A stretch of 19,450 bases of DNA from assembly GCA_020443005.1 (NCBI GenBank), contig JAGRJA010000094.1, forward strand, positions 1-19,450, given 5' to 3'. Positions within the stretch are counted from its first letter, which is position 1, and each line of letters opens with the position of its first letter. This stretch comes from Pseudomonadales bacterium (GTDB taxonomy: Bacteria; Pseudomonadota; Gammaproteobacteria; Pseudomonadales; UBA7239). Made by a program: the position numbers and the translations under genes. A model generated the notes under the pieces. The model saw nothing but the letters and a program-made list of their open reading frames with translations, made no database searches and was not told the origin of the DNA. This document shows, piece by piece, positions 6,560 to 13,634 of this stretch.

Positions 6560-7435
6560 ATGAATAAAACCATGACAGCCGCGGATGTGGTTGGCCAGTT
6601 GAAAGATGGCATGACCATCGGCATCGGAGGCTGGGGCCCGCGACGCAAGCCGATGGCACTGGTGCGGGAAATCCTGCGCTCCGATCTCAAAGACCTGACT
6701 ATCGTTGCTTACGGTGGCGCCGATGTCGGTATGCTTTGTGCCGCTGGCAAGGTAAAAAAGGTCATCTTTGCCTTTGTGTCGCTCGATTTTATTCCGCTTG
6801 AACCTTTCTTCCGCAAGGCCCGCCAGAACGGTGAAATCGAAACCATGGAGATTGATGAGGGTATGATGCTGCTGGGCCTGCGTGCGGCGGCCTGGAATAT
6901 GCCGTTCATGCCGACGCGTATCGGGCTCGGTACCGATGTCATCAGGGTGAACAAGGATATCAAGGTGATTGATAGTCCTTACGATGACAAGGAGTGGGTT
7001 GCCATGCCGGCACTGAAACTGGATGCGGCGTTGATTCATGCCGACCGTGCTGATGTGCGCGGTGTCTGTCAGATCAAGGGCCCGGATATGTACATGGACG
7101 AACAGATGGCGCGTGCGGCAGAAAAAACCTTTGTCAGTGTCGAGGAGATTGTTGACACCGACTTCTTTGCCCAGGGTGATGAATCCCGCTATGTTTTCTG
7201 GGAGCGTTCAATGACCACTGGCGTGGTTGAAATTCCCGGCGGTGCACATCCGACATCCTGCAACCCTGCCTATGGTTTCGATATACCCCATACCAAGGAA
7301 TACAACGCTTTTGCCAAAGAAGGGGGTTTTGAGGCCTATGCCGATAAATACATTAATGGCAAAACCGAAGATGAATATCAGCAGCTGGTGGGTGGGCTTG
7401 ATGCCATCAAGGCCCTGCCACTTCCTGTTTACTGA
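6560..7435 (+). CDS. ipdA: IpdA-like CoA-transferase-fold subunit (steroid ring-cleaving hydrolase alpha subunit)
   Basis: A 291-residue class I CoA-transferase alpha-type subunit. The glycine-rich CoA-binding start GMTIGIGGWGPRRKPMALVREILRS, the stretch LTIVAYGGADVGMLCAAGKVKKV and PFMPTRIGLGTDV match what I recall of IpdA, as does the length (actinobacterial IpdA is about 290 residues). IpdAB hydrolyses COCHEA-CoA, opening the last ring in bacterial steroid catabolism, and does not act as a true CoA-transferase. An acidic Glu of IpdA is needed for that; E97 or E100 in METMEIDEGM-like context is a candidate. I preferred ATG 6560 because AAAGG (6546-6550) is well spaced; ATG 6542 would add six residues. 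First gene of the ipdA-ipdB-DUF35-thiolase operon. An ordinary CoA-transferase with another substrate is the main alternative. Confidence 0.72.
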   Translation: MNKTMTAADVVGQLKDGMTIGIGGWGPRRKPMALVREILRSDLKDLTIVAYGGADVGMLCAAGKVKKVIFAFVSLDFIPLEPFFRKARQNGEIETMEIDEGMMLLGLRAAAWNMPFMPTRIGLGTDVIRVNKDIKVIDSPYDDKEWVAMPALKLDAALIHADRADVRGVCQIKGPDMYMDEQMARAAEKTFVSVEEIVDTDFFAQGDESRYVFWERSMTTGVVEIPGGAHPTSCNPAYGFDIPHTKEYNAFAKEGGFEAYADKYINGKTEDEYQQLVGGLDAIKALPLPVY

Positions 7436-7455
7436 TCAGCCCAAGGAGAAAGAAA

Positions 7456-8238
7456 ATGAGTACTCCCGCAAAAGATTACACGCTGGCTGATCTGGTCATC
7501 GCTGCCGGTGCCGAAGCCTTTCGCCACGATGGTGAAGTGCTGGCGACCGGTATTGGCGTTATTCCGCGTCTTGCTGCCAGTCTTGCCATGAAAAGCTTCA
7601 ATCCCGACCTGATGATGACGGATTCCGAAGCTTACCTGCTTTCCGAACCCAACCCGATTTCAGGGCGCAGTTCCCATAAAGGGCAAAAGTCGGAAACCTG
7701 GATGGGTTTTAGCCGCATTTTTGACAATGTCTGGAGTGGCAAACGTCACGCCATGATTGGCCCGACCCAGGTAGACCGTTTTGGCCAGGCCAATATTTCT
7801 GCGCTTGGTGGCAGCTACGAGCAGCCCAAGGTGATGATGCTGGGTGTGCGTGGTCTGCCGGGCAACTCCATCAGCCATGCGAATTCTTTCTTTGTACCGA
7901 ACCACAACACAAAGGTTTTCATCGATCGTGAATGTGACCTGGTGAATTCCATCGGCTATAACCCTGAGCGCCTGCCGAAAGGCTATACCATGGATGATAT
8001 CGACATCCGCATCATCCTGACCAACCTCTGTGTGATGGATTTCAACGGGCCGGATCGCAAGCCGCAGATTGTTTCACTGCATCCCGGAGTTACAGTAGAG
8101 CAGGTTCAGGAAAACACCGGTTTCGAACTGCATATCCCCGAGAATATTGCAGAGACGGCTGCACCGACGGAAGCGCAAATGGCGATCATTCGTGAGATGG
8201 ATCCGAAAGGTGTTCGACTGTCGCAGATTGCTTCCTGA
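7456..8238 (+). CDS. ipdB: IpdB-like CoA-transferase-fold subunit (steroid ring-cleaving hydrolase beta subunit)
   Basis: A 260-residue class I CoA-transferase beta-type subunit and partner of the preceding gene, 20 nt downstream with an AAGGAGA ribosome-binding site. Recognisable blocks are HDGEVLATGIGVIPRLAASLA (about 24-44), NPDLMMTDSEAYLLSEPNPI (about 49-68), GPTQVDRFGQANISALGG (102-119, the conserved Q-V-D-x-x-G-x-x-N motif of the fold) and RGLPGNSISHANSFF (132-146). The SEAY segment replaces the SENG loop of true transferases, whose Glu carries CoA; a Glu (E58) is kept but its surroundings differ. This fits the IpdB branch. With IpdA it should form a heterotetramer in the cytoplasm. Operon position beside a DUF35-thiolase pair supports a steroid pathway. 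No experimental substrate can be read from sequence. Confidence 0.72.
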   Translation: MSTPAKDYTLADLVIAAGAEAFRHDGEVLATGIGVIPRLAASLAMKSFNPDLMMTDSEAYLLSEPNPISGRSSHKGQKSETWMGFSRIFDNVWSGKRHAMIGPTQVDRFGQANISALGGSYEQPKVMMLGVRGLPGNSISHANSFFVPNHNTKVFIDRECDLVNSIGYNPERLPKGYTMDDIDIRIILTNLCVMDFNGPDRKPQIVSLHPGVTVEQVQENTGFELHIPENIAETAAPTEAQMAIIREMDPKGVRLSQIAS

Positions 8239-8298
8239 GAACATTTCAGTGTTCAGTATATTCATTCAGGCTGAAGCCACTTTTCAAGGTGAGAAACA

Positions 8299-8748
8299 AT
8301 GAATAAAACACAAGTACCGGCGCTGGAAGGCTGGTTCACCATGGATGCGGAGAAACCGCACCTGTTAGGCACCCAGTGCAAGGGCTGTGGTACCTACTAC
8401 TTTCCGCGACAGACGGTTTTTTGCAAGAATCCGGCCTGCGAAAGCGAAGCCTTTGATGAGGTGCAACTGTCCCGAACCGGCAAGGTGTGGTCGTTTACCA
8501 ATGCCTGCTACCAGCCGCCGGAACCTTTTGTCGCTCCTGACCCTTTTGTGCCCTATACCATTGTCGCTGTTGAGCTAGAGAAAGAAAAAATGATCGTGCT
8601 CGGCCAGGCTGTTGAAGGTGTCGAGGTGAGTGATCTCAAGGCCGGCATGGATATGGAACTGGTACTCGAAACCCTGTTTGAAGATGATGAAAACGAAAAG
8701 CTGACCTGGAAGTGGAAGCCTCTGCCAACTGACGGAGGTGCCGCATGA
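8299..8748 (+). CDS. DUF35 zinc-ribbon/OB-fold protein, probable aldolase partner
   Basis: A 149-residue protein with a rubredoxin-like zinc ribbon (C27-x2-C30-x11-C42-x4-C47) and an OB fold (about 55-140; SRTGKVWSFTNACYQPPEPFVAPDPFVPYTIVAVELE), the standard DUF35 arrangement. DUF35 proteins bind thiolase-fold partners and are required for their activity. In the steroid aldolase Ltp2-ChsH2 the DUF35 domain is fused behind a MaoC domain. Here it is a free-standing gene that overlaps the thiolase start by 4 nt (ATGA at 8745-8748), so stoichiometric co-translation is likely. GGTGAG precedes the ATG at 8299. The 60-nt gap after ipdB has no terminator. Partnership with the downstream thiolase is strongly supported by context. 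Confidence 0.88.
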   Translation: MNKTQVPALEGWFTMDAEKPHLLGTQCKGCGTYYFPRQTVFCKNPACESEAFDEVQLSRTGKVWSFTNACYQPPEPFVAPDPFVPYTIVAVELEKEKMIVLGQAVEGVEVSDLKAGMDMELVLETLFEDDENEKLTWKWKPLPTDGGAA

Positions 8749-9926
8749 GTGGAGATATCGCTATTCTGGGTGTGGGAATGCACCCCTGGGGCAAGTGGGG
8801 AAAAAACTTTGTTGAATACGGTGTGCATGCCGGTCGTGCCGCGATCAGGGATGCCGGTATCAGCTGGAAGGATGTGCAGTTTGTTTCCGGTGCAGCCACC
8901 ATGCGCTGCGGTTATCCGGGTTATGTCGCCGGCGCCACTTTTGCCCAGGCGCTGGGTTGGCAGGGTGCCGAGGTTAACACCTCTTATGCCGCCTGTGCAT
9001 CCGGCTCTCAGGCATTGGCCGCTGCGCGCACCAAGATCCTTTCGGGGCAGTGCGATGTCGCACTGGTTATCGGTTCAGATACCACGCCAAAGGGTTTTCT
9101 CAAGCCCGCACCGGGTGAGCGCCCCGAAGATCCGGATTGGGTGCGTTTCCGTCTTGGTATCACCAACCCGAGTTATTTTGCGCTCTATGCCCGTCGCCGT
9201 ATGGAGATCTATGGTGATACGCAGGACGATTTCGCGCTGGTGAAGGTCAAGAATGCCGAGCACGGTTTTACCAACCCCAATGCCCGTTACAAGAAGAAGT
9301 TTACAGCCGAGGATGTCGCGGCTTCTGCCATGGTGGCAGACCCGTTGCGGCTGATGGATATCTGTGCCACATCGGATGGCGCAGCGGCATTGATTGTTTC
9401 ATCGCTGGATTACGCCAAAAAAATCGGGCGCGGGGATGCGGTGCGTGTGGCGGCAATCTCAACCGTCACACCGACTTTTGCCTCTTCCATTATTGAGATG
9501 CCTGATCTGGCGACAGACTCTGCCTTTGCGGTTGAAGCGCAATCTTTCCGCGCCAGTTTGCCGGTCAAGGCCTATGAAGAAGCGGGCATCAGCCCTGCCG
9601 ATGTCTCGGTGGCTGAAGTGTACGATCTTTCAACCGCCCTTGAGATGGACTGGTACGAAGATCTCCAGCTTTGCCCGCGCGGTGAAGGTGCGAAACTGGT
9701 ACGCGAAGGCGCAACCCGTATCGGTGGCAGGATTCCGGTTAACCCGTCAGGCGGTCTTGCCTGTTTTGGTGAAGCCGTTCCGGCGCAGGCACTGGCCCAG
9801 GTGTGTGAACTCACCTGGCAGCTGAGAGGCCAGGCCGGAGAACGCCAGGTTGAAAATGCCAAAGTCGGTATTACTGCCAATCAGGGCTTGTTTGGTCATG
9901 GTTCGAGTGTGATTCTGAAAAAGTAA
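8745..9926 (+). CDS. Thiolase-fold protein, Ltp2-like (SCP-x type) probable retro-aldolase
   Basis: A 393-residue thiolase-superfamily protein. The N-terminal half carries NTSYAACASGSQALAAA with C84 at the nucleophile position. The C-terminal half has EVYDLST (291-297) and NPSGGLACFGE (333-343). The His of the usual GHPxG motif is Glu here (GEAVPA), and the second catalytic Cys motif (CxG) is replaced by FGHG (383-386). Loss of both residues argues against ordinary thiolysis or condensation. It matches lipid-transfer-type thiolases such as Ltp2, which with a DUF35 partner cleaves the 17-hydroxy steroid side-chain CoA ester by retro-aldol reaction. Tyr293 of EVYD is a candidate active-site residue. 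The start overlaps the DUF35 stop (ATGA) and a strong terminator follows. Fold assignment is firm; the aldolase role is inferred. Confidence 0.85.
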   Translation: MSGDIAILGVGMHPWGKWGKNFVEYGVHAGRAAIRDAGISWKDVQFVSGAATMRCGYPGYVAGATFAQALGWQGAEVNTSYAACASGSQALAAARTKILSGQCDVALVIGSDTTPKGFLKPAPGERPEDPDWVRFRLGITNPSYFALYARRRMEIYGDTQDDFALVKVKNAEHGFTNPNARYKKKFTAEDVAASAMVADPLRLMDICATSDGAAALIVSSLDYAKKIGRGDAVRVAAISTVTPTFASSIIEMPDLATDSAFAVEAQSFRASLPVKAYEEAGISPADVSVAEVYDLSTALEMDWYEDLQLCPRGEGAKLVREGATRIGGRIPVNPSGGLACFGEAVPAQALAQVCELTWQLRGQAGERQVENAKVGITANQGLFGHGSSVILKK

Positions 9927-9938
9927 ATCAGGCCGTAC

Positions 9939-9974
9939 AAAAAACCCGCCGGTGTAAGCCGTGCGGGTTTTTTT
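9939..9974 (+). terminator. Strong intrinsic terminator closing the ipdAB-DUF35-thiolase operon
   Basis: AAAAAACCCGC (9939-9949) pairs with GCGGGTTTTTT (9963-9973) around a 13-nt loop that can itself pair CGG/CCG, and a T-run of seven follows the GC stem. The A-tract on the left gives it a matching T-tract on the other strand. It begins 12 nt after the thiolase stop. Confidence 0.92.
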
Positions 9975-10000
9975 CTGTCTGCAAGAACACGGAAGTTAAG

Positions 10001-10028
10001 TTCTTAAAAGATCTGAATTGTGTATGAT
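10001..10028 (+). promoter_or_regulatory. Possible promoter for the radical SAM gene pair
   Basis: TATGAT (10023-10028) matches the -10 consensus at five of six positions, with a weak -35-like TTCTTA (10001-10006) 16 bp upstream. It lies just after the operon terminator and 26 bp before the ATG at 10055, where a new transcript is expected. Confidence 0.33.
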
Positions 10029-10054
10029 GTGTGAAATGCCAAAAAGGGTGGTTC

Positions 10055-10999
10055 ATGCGTTTCGACAAAGAATCAATCATTGTTGATCTGGAGCTGACGA
10101 CGCATTGTAATGCGCAATGTGATTTCTGTCCTCGCGATCGTTTTGATACTTATGGGCGCATGGGTTTTTCAACATTCTGTAAGGTTGTCGAGCGCATCAA
10201 GGCGCTTAACCTAGATCCGGTTGTGAACCTTTGTGGTATCGGCGGGGACCCTGCCATGCATCCGGATTTGGTGAAGTTTGTAGATTATGCAGCCGGCAAA
10301 GGGTTAAATATTCGCCTGGTGACAAATGGCTCCCGAATTGACCGGAAAATGGCGCGAGAGCTGCTTGATGCCGGTGTTGCCAATGTGACTTTCAGTATTA
10401 ATGCCATTGGCGATGCCTATGAACAATTCTACGGTTTGCCATTTGATCTTATTGTCAGGAATGTCGAGGACTTTCTTGAGGAGAGCAATGGAAGATGTCG
10501 ATTTGAAATCAACCTTCCCCAACCAAAAGGGCATTCAGGGGCATTTGAAGAAGAAAAAAAATTCTGGAAAAACTTGGGTGTAAAACATTTTCTGCAACTG
10601 AAATATTCCAATCAGGTTGTTAATAATGCGCCTGAAGAAGCAGCAGATTTGTTGAAAAAATATACTGAATATAAATCTGCATTGAAAAAAATGGGTTGCC
10701 AAATTTTATGCCCGATACCGTTAAAGGTGATTTCGATAAGCTACAAGGGCGAATATTTTTTATGTGAGCATGATTATACGCGCTCAAGTATTCTCGGCAA
10801 TGTATTCGAACAGGGAATCAGGGAAATACAGTTATTGAAAGTGGATTATATGAATGCAAGATCCACTATCTGCCAGAGCTGTAGCGTGATAAATGATTTA
10901 CATGAATTTTCAACGCGGATTGAACAGGGTGATGATGGTTTGAAGGCGCAATTGATCAACTTGAATGACGAGTTGGCAGAAACGATCAGGGTGATGTGA
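10055..10999 (+). CDS. Radical SAM protein with SPASM-like C-terminal cysteines (paralogue 1)
   Basis: A 314-residue radical SAM enzyme. The [4Fe-4S]/SAM motif is C18-x3-C22-x2-C25 (HCNAQCDFCPR). GIGGDPAMHPD (61-71) corresponds to the GGEP-like SAM-binding strand, and LVTNGSRI (88-95) is also typical. The C-terminal part has C219, C237 and a C273-x2-C276 pair, in a SPASM/twitch-like layout that suggests an auxiliary Fe-S cluster. I chose ATG 10055 over GTG 10031 because AAGGG precedes it at good spacing and the paralogous next gene starts at the equivalent residue. The substrate cannot be told; SPASM-type enzymes act on peptides, sugars and cyclitols. It lies 6 nt upstream of its paralogue and converges on a sugar-biosynthesis unit, so a role in surface glycan modification is an inference. 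Confidence 0.87.
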   Translation: MRFDKESIIVDLELTTHCNAQCDFCPRDRFDTYGRMGFSTFCKVVERIKALNLDPVVNLCGIGGDPAMHPDLVKFVDYAAGKGLNIRLVTNGSRIDRKMARELLDAGVANVTFSINAIGDAYEQFYGLPFDLIVRNVEDFLEESNGRCRFEINLPQPKGHSGAFEEEKKFWKNLGVKHFLQLKYSNQVVNNAPEEAADLLKKYTEYKSALKKMGCQILCPIPLKVISISYKGEYFLCEHDYTRSSILGNVFEQGIREIQLLKVDYMNARSTICQSCSVINDLHEFSTRIEQGDDGLKAQLINLNDELAETIRVM

Positions 11000-11005
11000 G
11001 CCGTA

Positions 11006-11938
11006 ATGAAATTTACACATGAAAGTATCATCGTCGATGTGGAAATAAGTTCGCGTTGTAATGCAACATGTAACTATTGCCCCAGAGAAGACCTGTTGTT
11101 GGGCCATATGACAAGCTCAACCTATCAGCGTGTACTTGAAAGACTTGATGAGATGCGGGTGCCACCAGAAATACATATTTGCGGGAAAGGTGACCCCAGT
11201 GTCCACCCGGATCTTGTTTTTTTCGTTGAGGAAGCCAGTGCAAGAGGTTATAAGGTTTTCGTGACATCAAACGGGCGTTTGATAACAAGGGATGTAGCGC
11301 AAAAACTGGTCGATGCGGGTTTGACGGGTATCTATTTCAGCGTGGCTACCTTGCCTGATGAATATGATGACTTTTATGGTCTTCCGTTTCAGGCGGTGAG
11401 ACAAAACATCATTGATTTCAATGCTGTTGCAGGCGAAAAATGCCGCTGTATTGTGAGTATTTCGCATCGCGCAGAAAATGAAAACGGGCCCTGTAAATCG
11501 CAGAAAAAGTATTGGAAAGCACTTGGAATAAAAGAGTTTCTTGTGATCCATTATCACAACAGGGCTGCGATCTATTCGGATATGGAACGGGATTATTATG
11601 ATATGGCCTATCCGGAAATTCGAAAATTGATTCACAGGCATGGCCTGATGGGCTTGTGTTTTTCACCTTTCAAGGTAATAAATATAAATTGGGATGGTGG
11701 TTATCAGATCTGTGCAAATGATTTTACTATGAAGTCTGTGCTCGGCAATATTTTTGACATGAGTATTCGTGATGCGCAAATAAAAAGACTTGATTACTTC
11801 AGTCAGGAAAATATTGTTTGTAAAAGATGCAATGTCTATCACAGAACATTTGATTCATTGATGAAAGATGAATCAACAGAAAATGTGGAAAGATATATTG
11901 ATTTCGAAAACCTGCTTTCTGATCTGGCTCAGGGTTAA
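11006..11938 (+). CDS. Radical SAM protein with SPASM-like C-terminal cysteines (paralogue 2)
   Basis: A 310-residue paralogue of the preceding gene. The opening MKFTHESIIVDVEISSRCNA aligns residue for residue with MRFDKESIIVDLELTTHCNA, and the cluster motif falls at the same numbers (C18, C22, C25). GKGDPSVHPD (60-69), FVTSNGRL, and the C-terminal C218, C236 and C272-x2-C275 copy the paralogue's layout, as does SVLGNIFDMSIRD against SILGNVFEQGIRE. The pair probably arose by tandem duplication and diverged, so they may act in sequence or as a heteromer. The ribosome-binding site is weak, suggesting coupling to the upstream gene 6 nt away. The stop codon (TAA 11936-11938) overlaps that of the opposing glycosyltransferase gene, leaving no room for a normal terminator. 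Base composition is AT-richer than the catabolic genes to the left. Confidence 0.87.
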   Translation: MKFTHESIIVDVEISSRCNATCNYCPREDLLLGHMTSSTYQRVLERLDEMRVPPEIHICGKGDPSVHPDLVFFVEEASARGYKVFVTSNGRLITRDVAQKLVDAGLTGIYFSVATLPDEYDDFYGLPFQAVRQNIIDFNAVAGEKCRCIVSISHRAENENGPCKSQKKYWKALGIKEFLVIHYHNRAAIYSDMERDYYDMAYPEIRKLIHRHGLMGLCFSPFKVININWDGGYQICANDFTMKSVLGNIFDMSIRDAQIKRLDYFSQENIVCKRCNVYHRTFDSLMKDESTENVERYIDFENLLSDLAQG

Positions 11939-12921
11939 TGGGTTTTATGCGGATGCAGAATTTCCTCGTCCTGCCAGATAGGGAGGTTATGTTGGTTTCG
12001 CCATTGCCAGCGCTTTTCACCGAGTTTCGAATAGCTGTAAAGAAATTTTTGTGCATGGCTGCCAACTGCTCCAAGTAAAACAGGCTCCCTGGACACGGGT
12101 TGAAAGTTTCCATTCCAATAGCTTTCCAGTTGTGTACGAAAATGGTTGATGGTGTTGACGCGTTCAGGGTCTTGTTTGGTGGTTATGCCGCCATGGATTT
12201 GGTGGAAAGAGCCTTCGCCCGGAGCGGTAAAAAGATAGTGCGTTGTTTTTTTGGTTGCAATGGATCTGAACATATGAAGGTTTATACCACCACCACCGGG
12301 AAGCATGAAGTCGGGGCAAGCGAATCCGATTGAAGCGAAGTTATGGAATGAACTTGCAAGAAAGTTCGACTCAAGCAAGGGGTGGAAAATGCCCTTTTGA
12401 TTCGCTTCGCTAATGTTGCATATATCAAACAACCGGTAACCGTTGCTTTTCCAGTTTATATGATCGAGTAATTTTTGTTCCACAGATTCATCGTATCCGT
12501 GCAGTTCCTGATCCTGATGTTCGCAGGGCCCAAGATTGTATGAAGGAACAGAAAAGACCGACGCCGGGCTGACTGCTCGTGCCATCAACGCATACTCGAT
12601 TACACGCGGGGTAACCATGCGCGCGGCATCGATAATAAAGCAGATGTAATCACTTTCAGCAATCGCAAAAGCTTCGTTTATTGCCGGCGTGGGTGATTGG
12701 CTGGGTTCATTGCGGAGCATGTGTTTTATATTGCCGCCGATTTTTTTTAACTCATCCGGATCGATATTATTGTTGGAGGAATTCTCCATCAAAATAATTT
12801 CGTAATCGCTTTCATCAACATTTTTTTGGTGATTGATTGAAAGGCTATAAGCGGTATTGAGCGCTTGCCTTGGCATATTGTAGGCAACGGTTATGACTGA
12901 AAGTTTCTTCTTTCTGCTCAT
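11935..12921 (-). CDS. Glycosyltransferase family 2-like protein
   Basis: A 328-residue GT-A-fold protein. The N-terminus KKLSVITVAYNMPRQALNTAYSL (about 5-27) is the standard GT2 opening, with EIILMENSS following the next strand. The expected DxD metal site is reduced to D98-A-A (FIIDAARMVTPRVIEYA), which weakens any claim of standard metal-dependent transfer. The C-terminal GEGSFHQIHGG (235-245) is a conserved-looking His-containing motif also found in GT2-like proteins of other surface and secondary-metabolite loci. No transmembrane segment is seen, so it is probably cytoplasmic. It is the last gene of a leftward unit and overlaps the deacetylase-like gene by 4 nt (ATGA in the minus strand). 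Donor and acceptor are unknown. Confidence 0.75.
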   Translation of the reverse strand: MSRKKKLSVITVAYNMPRQALNTAYSLSINHQKNVDESDYEIILMENSSNNNIDPDELKKIGGNIKHMLRNEPSQSPTPAINEAFAIAESDYICFIIDAARMVTPRVIEYALMARAVSPASVFSVPSYNLGPCEHQDQELHGYDESVEQKLLDHINWKSNGYRLFDICNISEANQKGIFHPLLESNFLASSFHNFASIGFACPDFMLPGGGGINLHMFRSIATKKTTHYLFTAPGEGSFHQIHGGITTKQDPERVNTINHFRTQLESYWNGNFQPVSREPVLLGAVGSHAQKFLYSYSKLGEKRWQWRNQHNLPIWQDEEILHPHKTH

Positions 12922-13628
12922 ATCGCTTCAAGACCTCTTGACTGCAGATAATCGATGCAGAATTCAATGATAGAGAGCGTTTCTTTTTCAAGAAGATTGA
13001 TCTCATGGGTAAACAGTACAAGTGTTTCCCTGGTGTCTATTAGCCTGTCAAGGTAGTGCCGTATGGCATTTTTTGAATGAAAAACAGCAATCAGGTTTTC
13101 GAAGCGGATATGTGAAGACAAGTAGACAAGCCCGTCGGTGTGATACTTTCCGAAATTTGATAAATCCTGATAGGCATCATCCTGCATTCGGTAGGTCAGT
13201 GCCGGTTTGTCAGTAAGGAGAAGATGAGTAATGCCATTTTTTCTAAGGAGTTCATGCTGTTCAACAGGCTCAGAAAAATAATGTAATCTCAACCATGTGC
13301 TGCGATGGTCACTGCCAAAAATCTGGTCAACAAGTTCAAAGCCTTCCTGAAGAAATTTTGCGCACTCGGCAGGGGGTAAAATGTGAGGAGGTGTTGAATG
13401 ATTGGGTGCATGAGGGCCAAAGCGCAGCAGTTTTTGCGAAGCTTCAAGCTGAACGGGTTGAAGGTTTTTAATATTATCAACAAAAAAATAGAGATCGATT
13501 TTTATCTTGTATTTTTCAATCAGCGCTTCAATGATCTGCAAGTACGGTTTTGTTGTATGAAATGCGTCATTGGTTTGTGGCAAGGATTGCACATCATCAA
13601 TTGAAAAATGGAACCGGGATGCCGCCAT
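12918..13628 (-). CDS. Polysaccharide deacetylase-like (CE4/NodB-fold) protein
   Basis: A 236-residue protein whose motifs fit the carbohydrate esterase 4 fold in order: FSIDD (D11-D12, for TFDD), PHAPNHSTPP with H73-x3-H77 (metal-binding His pair), LRLHYF (R114, H116; equivalent to the R-x-P motif but without the Pro) and LVLFTHE (H208) near the C-terminus. There is no signal peptide, so it would act in the cytoplasm, perhaps on a nucleotide- or lipid-linked sugar. It lies 6 nt downstream of the dehydratase gene and overlaps the glycosyltransferase start by 4 nt, so it belongs to the same transcript. The first half is the better-supported part; similarity to well-known deacetylases is remote. 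Confidence 0.65.
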   Translation of the reverse strand: MAASRFHFSIDDVQSLPQTNDAFHTTKPYLQIIEALIEKYKIKIDLYFFVDNIKNLQPVQLEASQKLLRFGPHAPNHSTPPHILPPAECAKFLQEGFELVDQIFGSDHRSTWLRLHYFSEPVEQHELLRKNGITHLLLTDKPALTYRMQDDAYQDLSNFGKYHTDGLVYLSSHIRFENLIAVFHSKNAIRHYLDRLIDTRETLVLFTHEINLLEKETLSIIEFCIDYLQSRGLEAI

Positions 13629-13634
13629 GACAGA

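Noticed and set aside
8239..8254. GAACA/TGTTC inverted repeat in the ipdB-DUF35 gap
   Set aside because: Only 5 bp, no T-tract, and inside what looks like a continuous operon; chance occurrence is likely.
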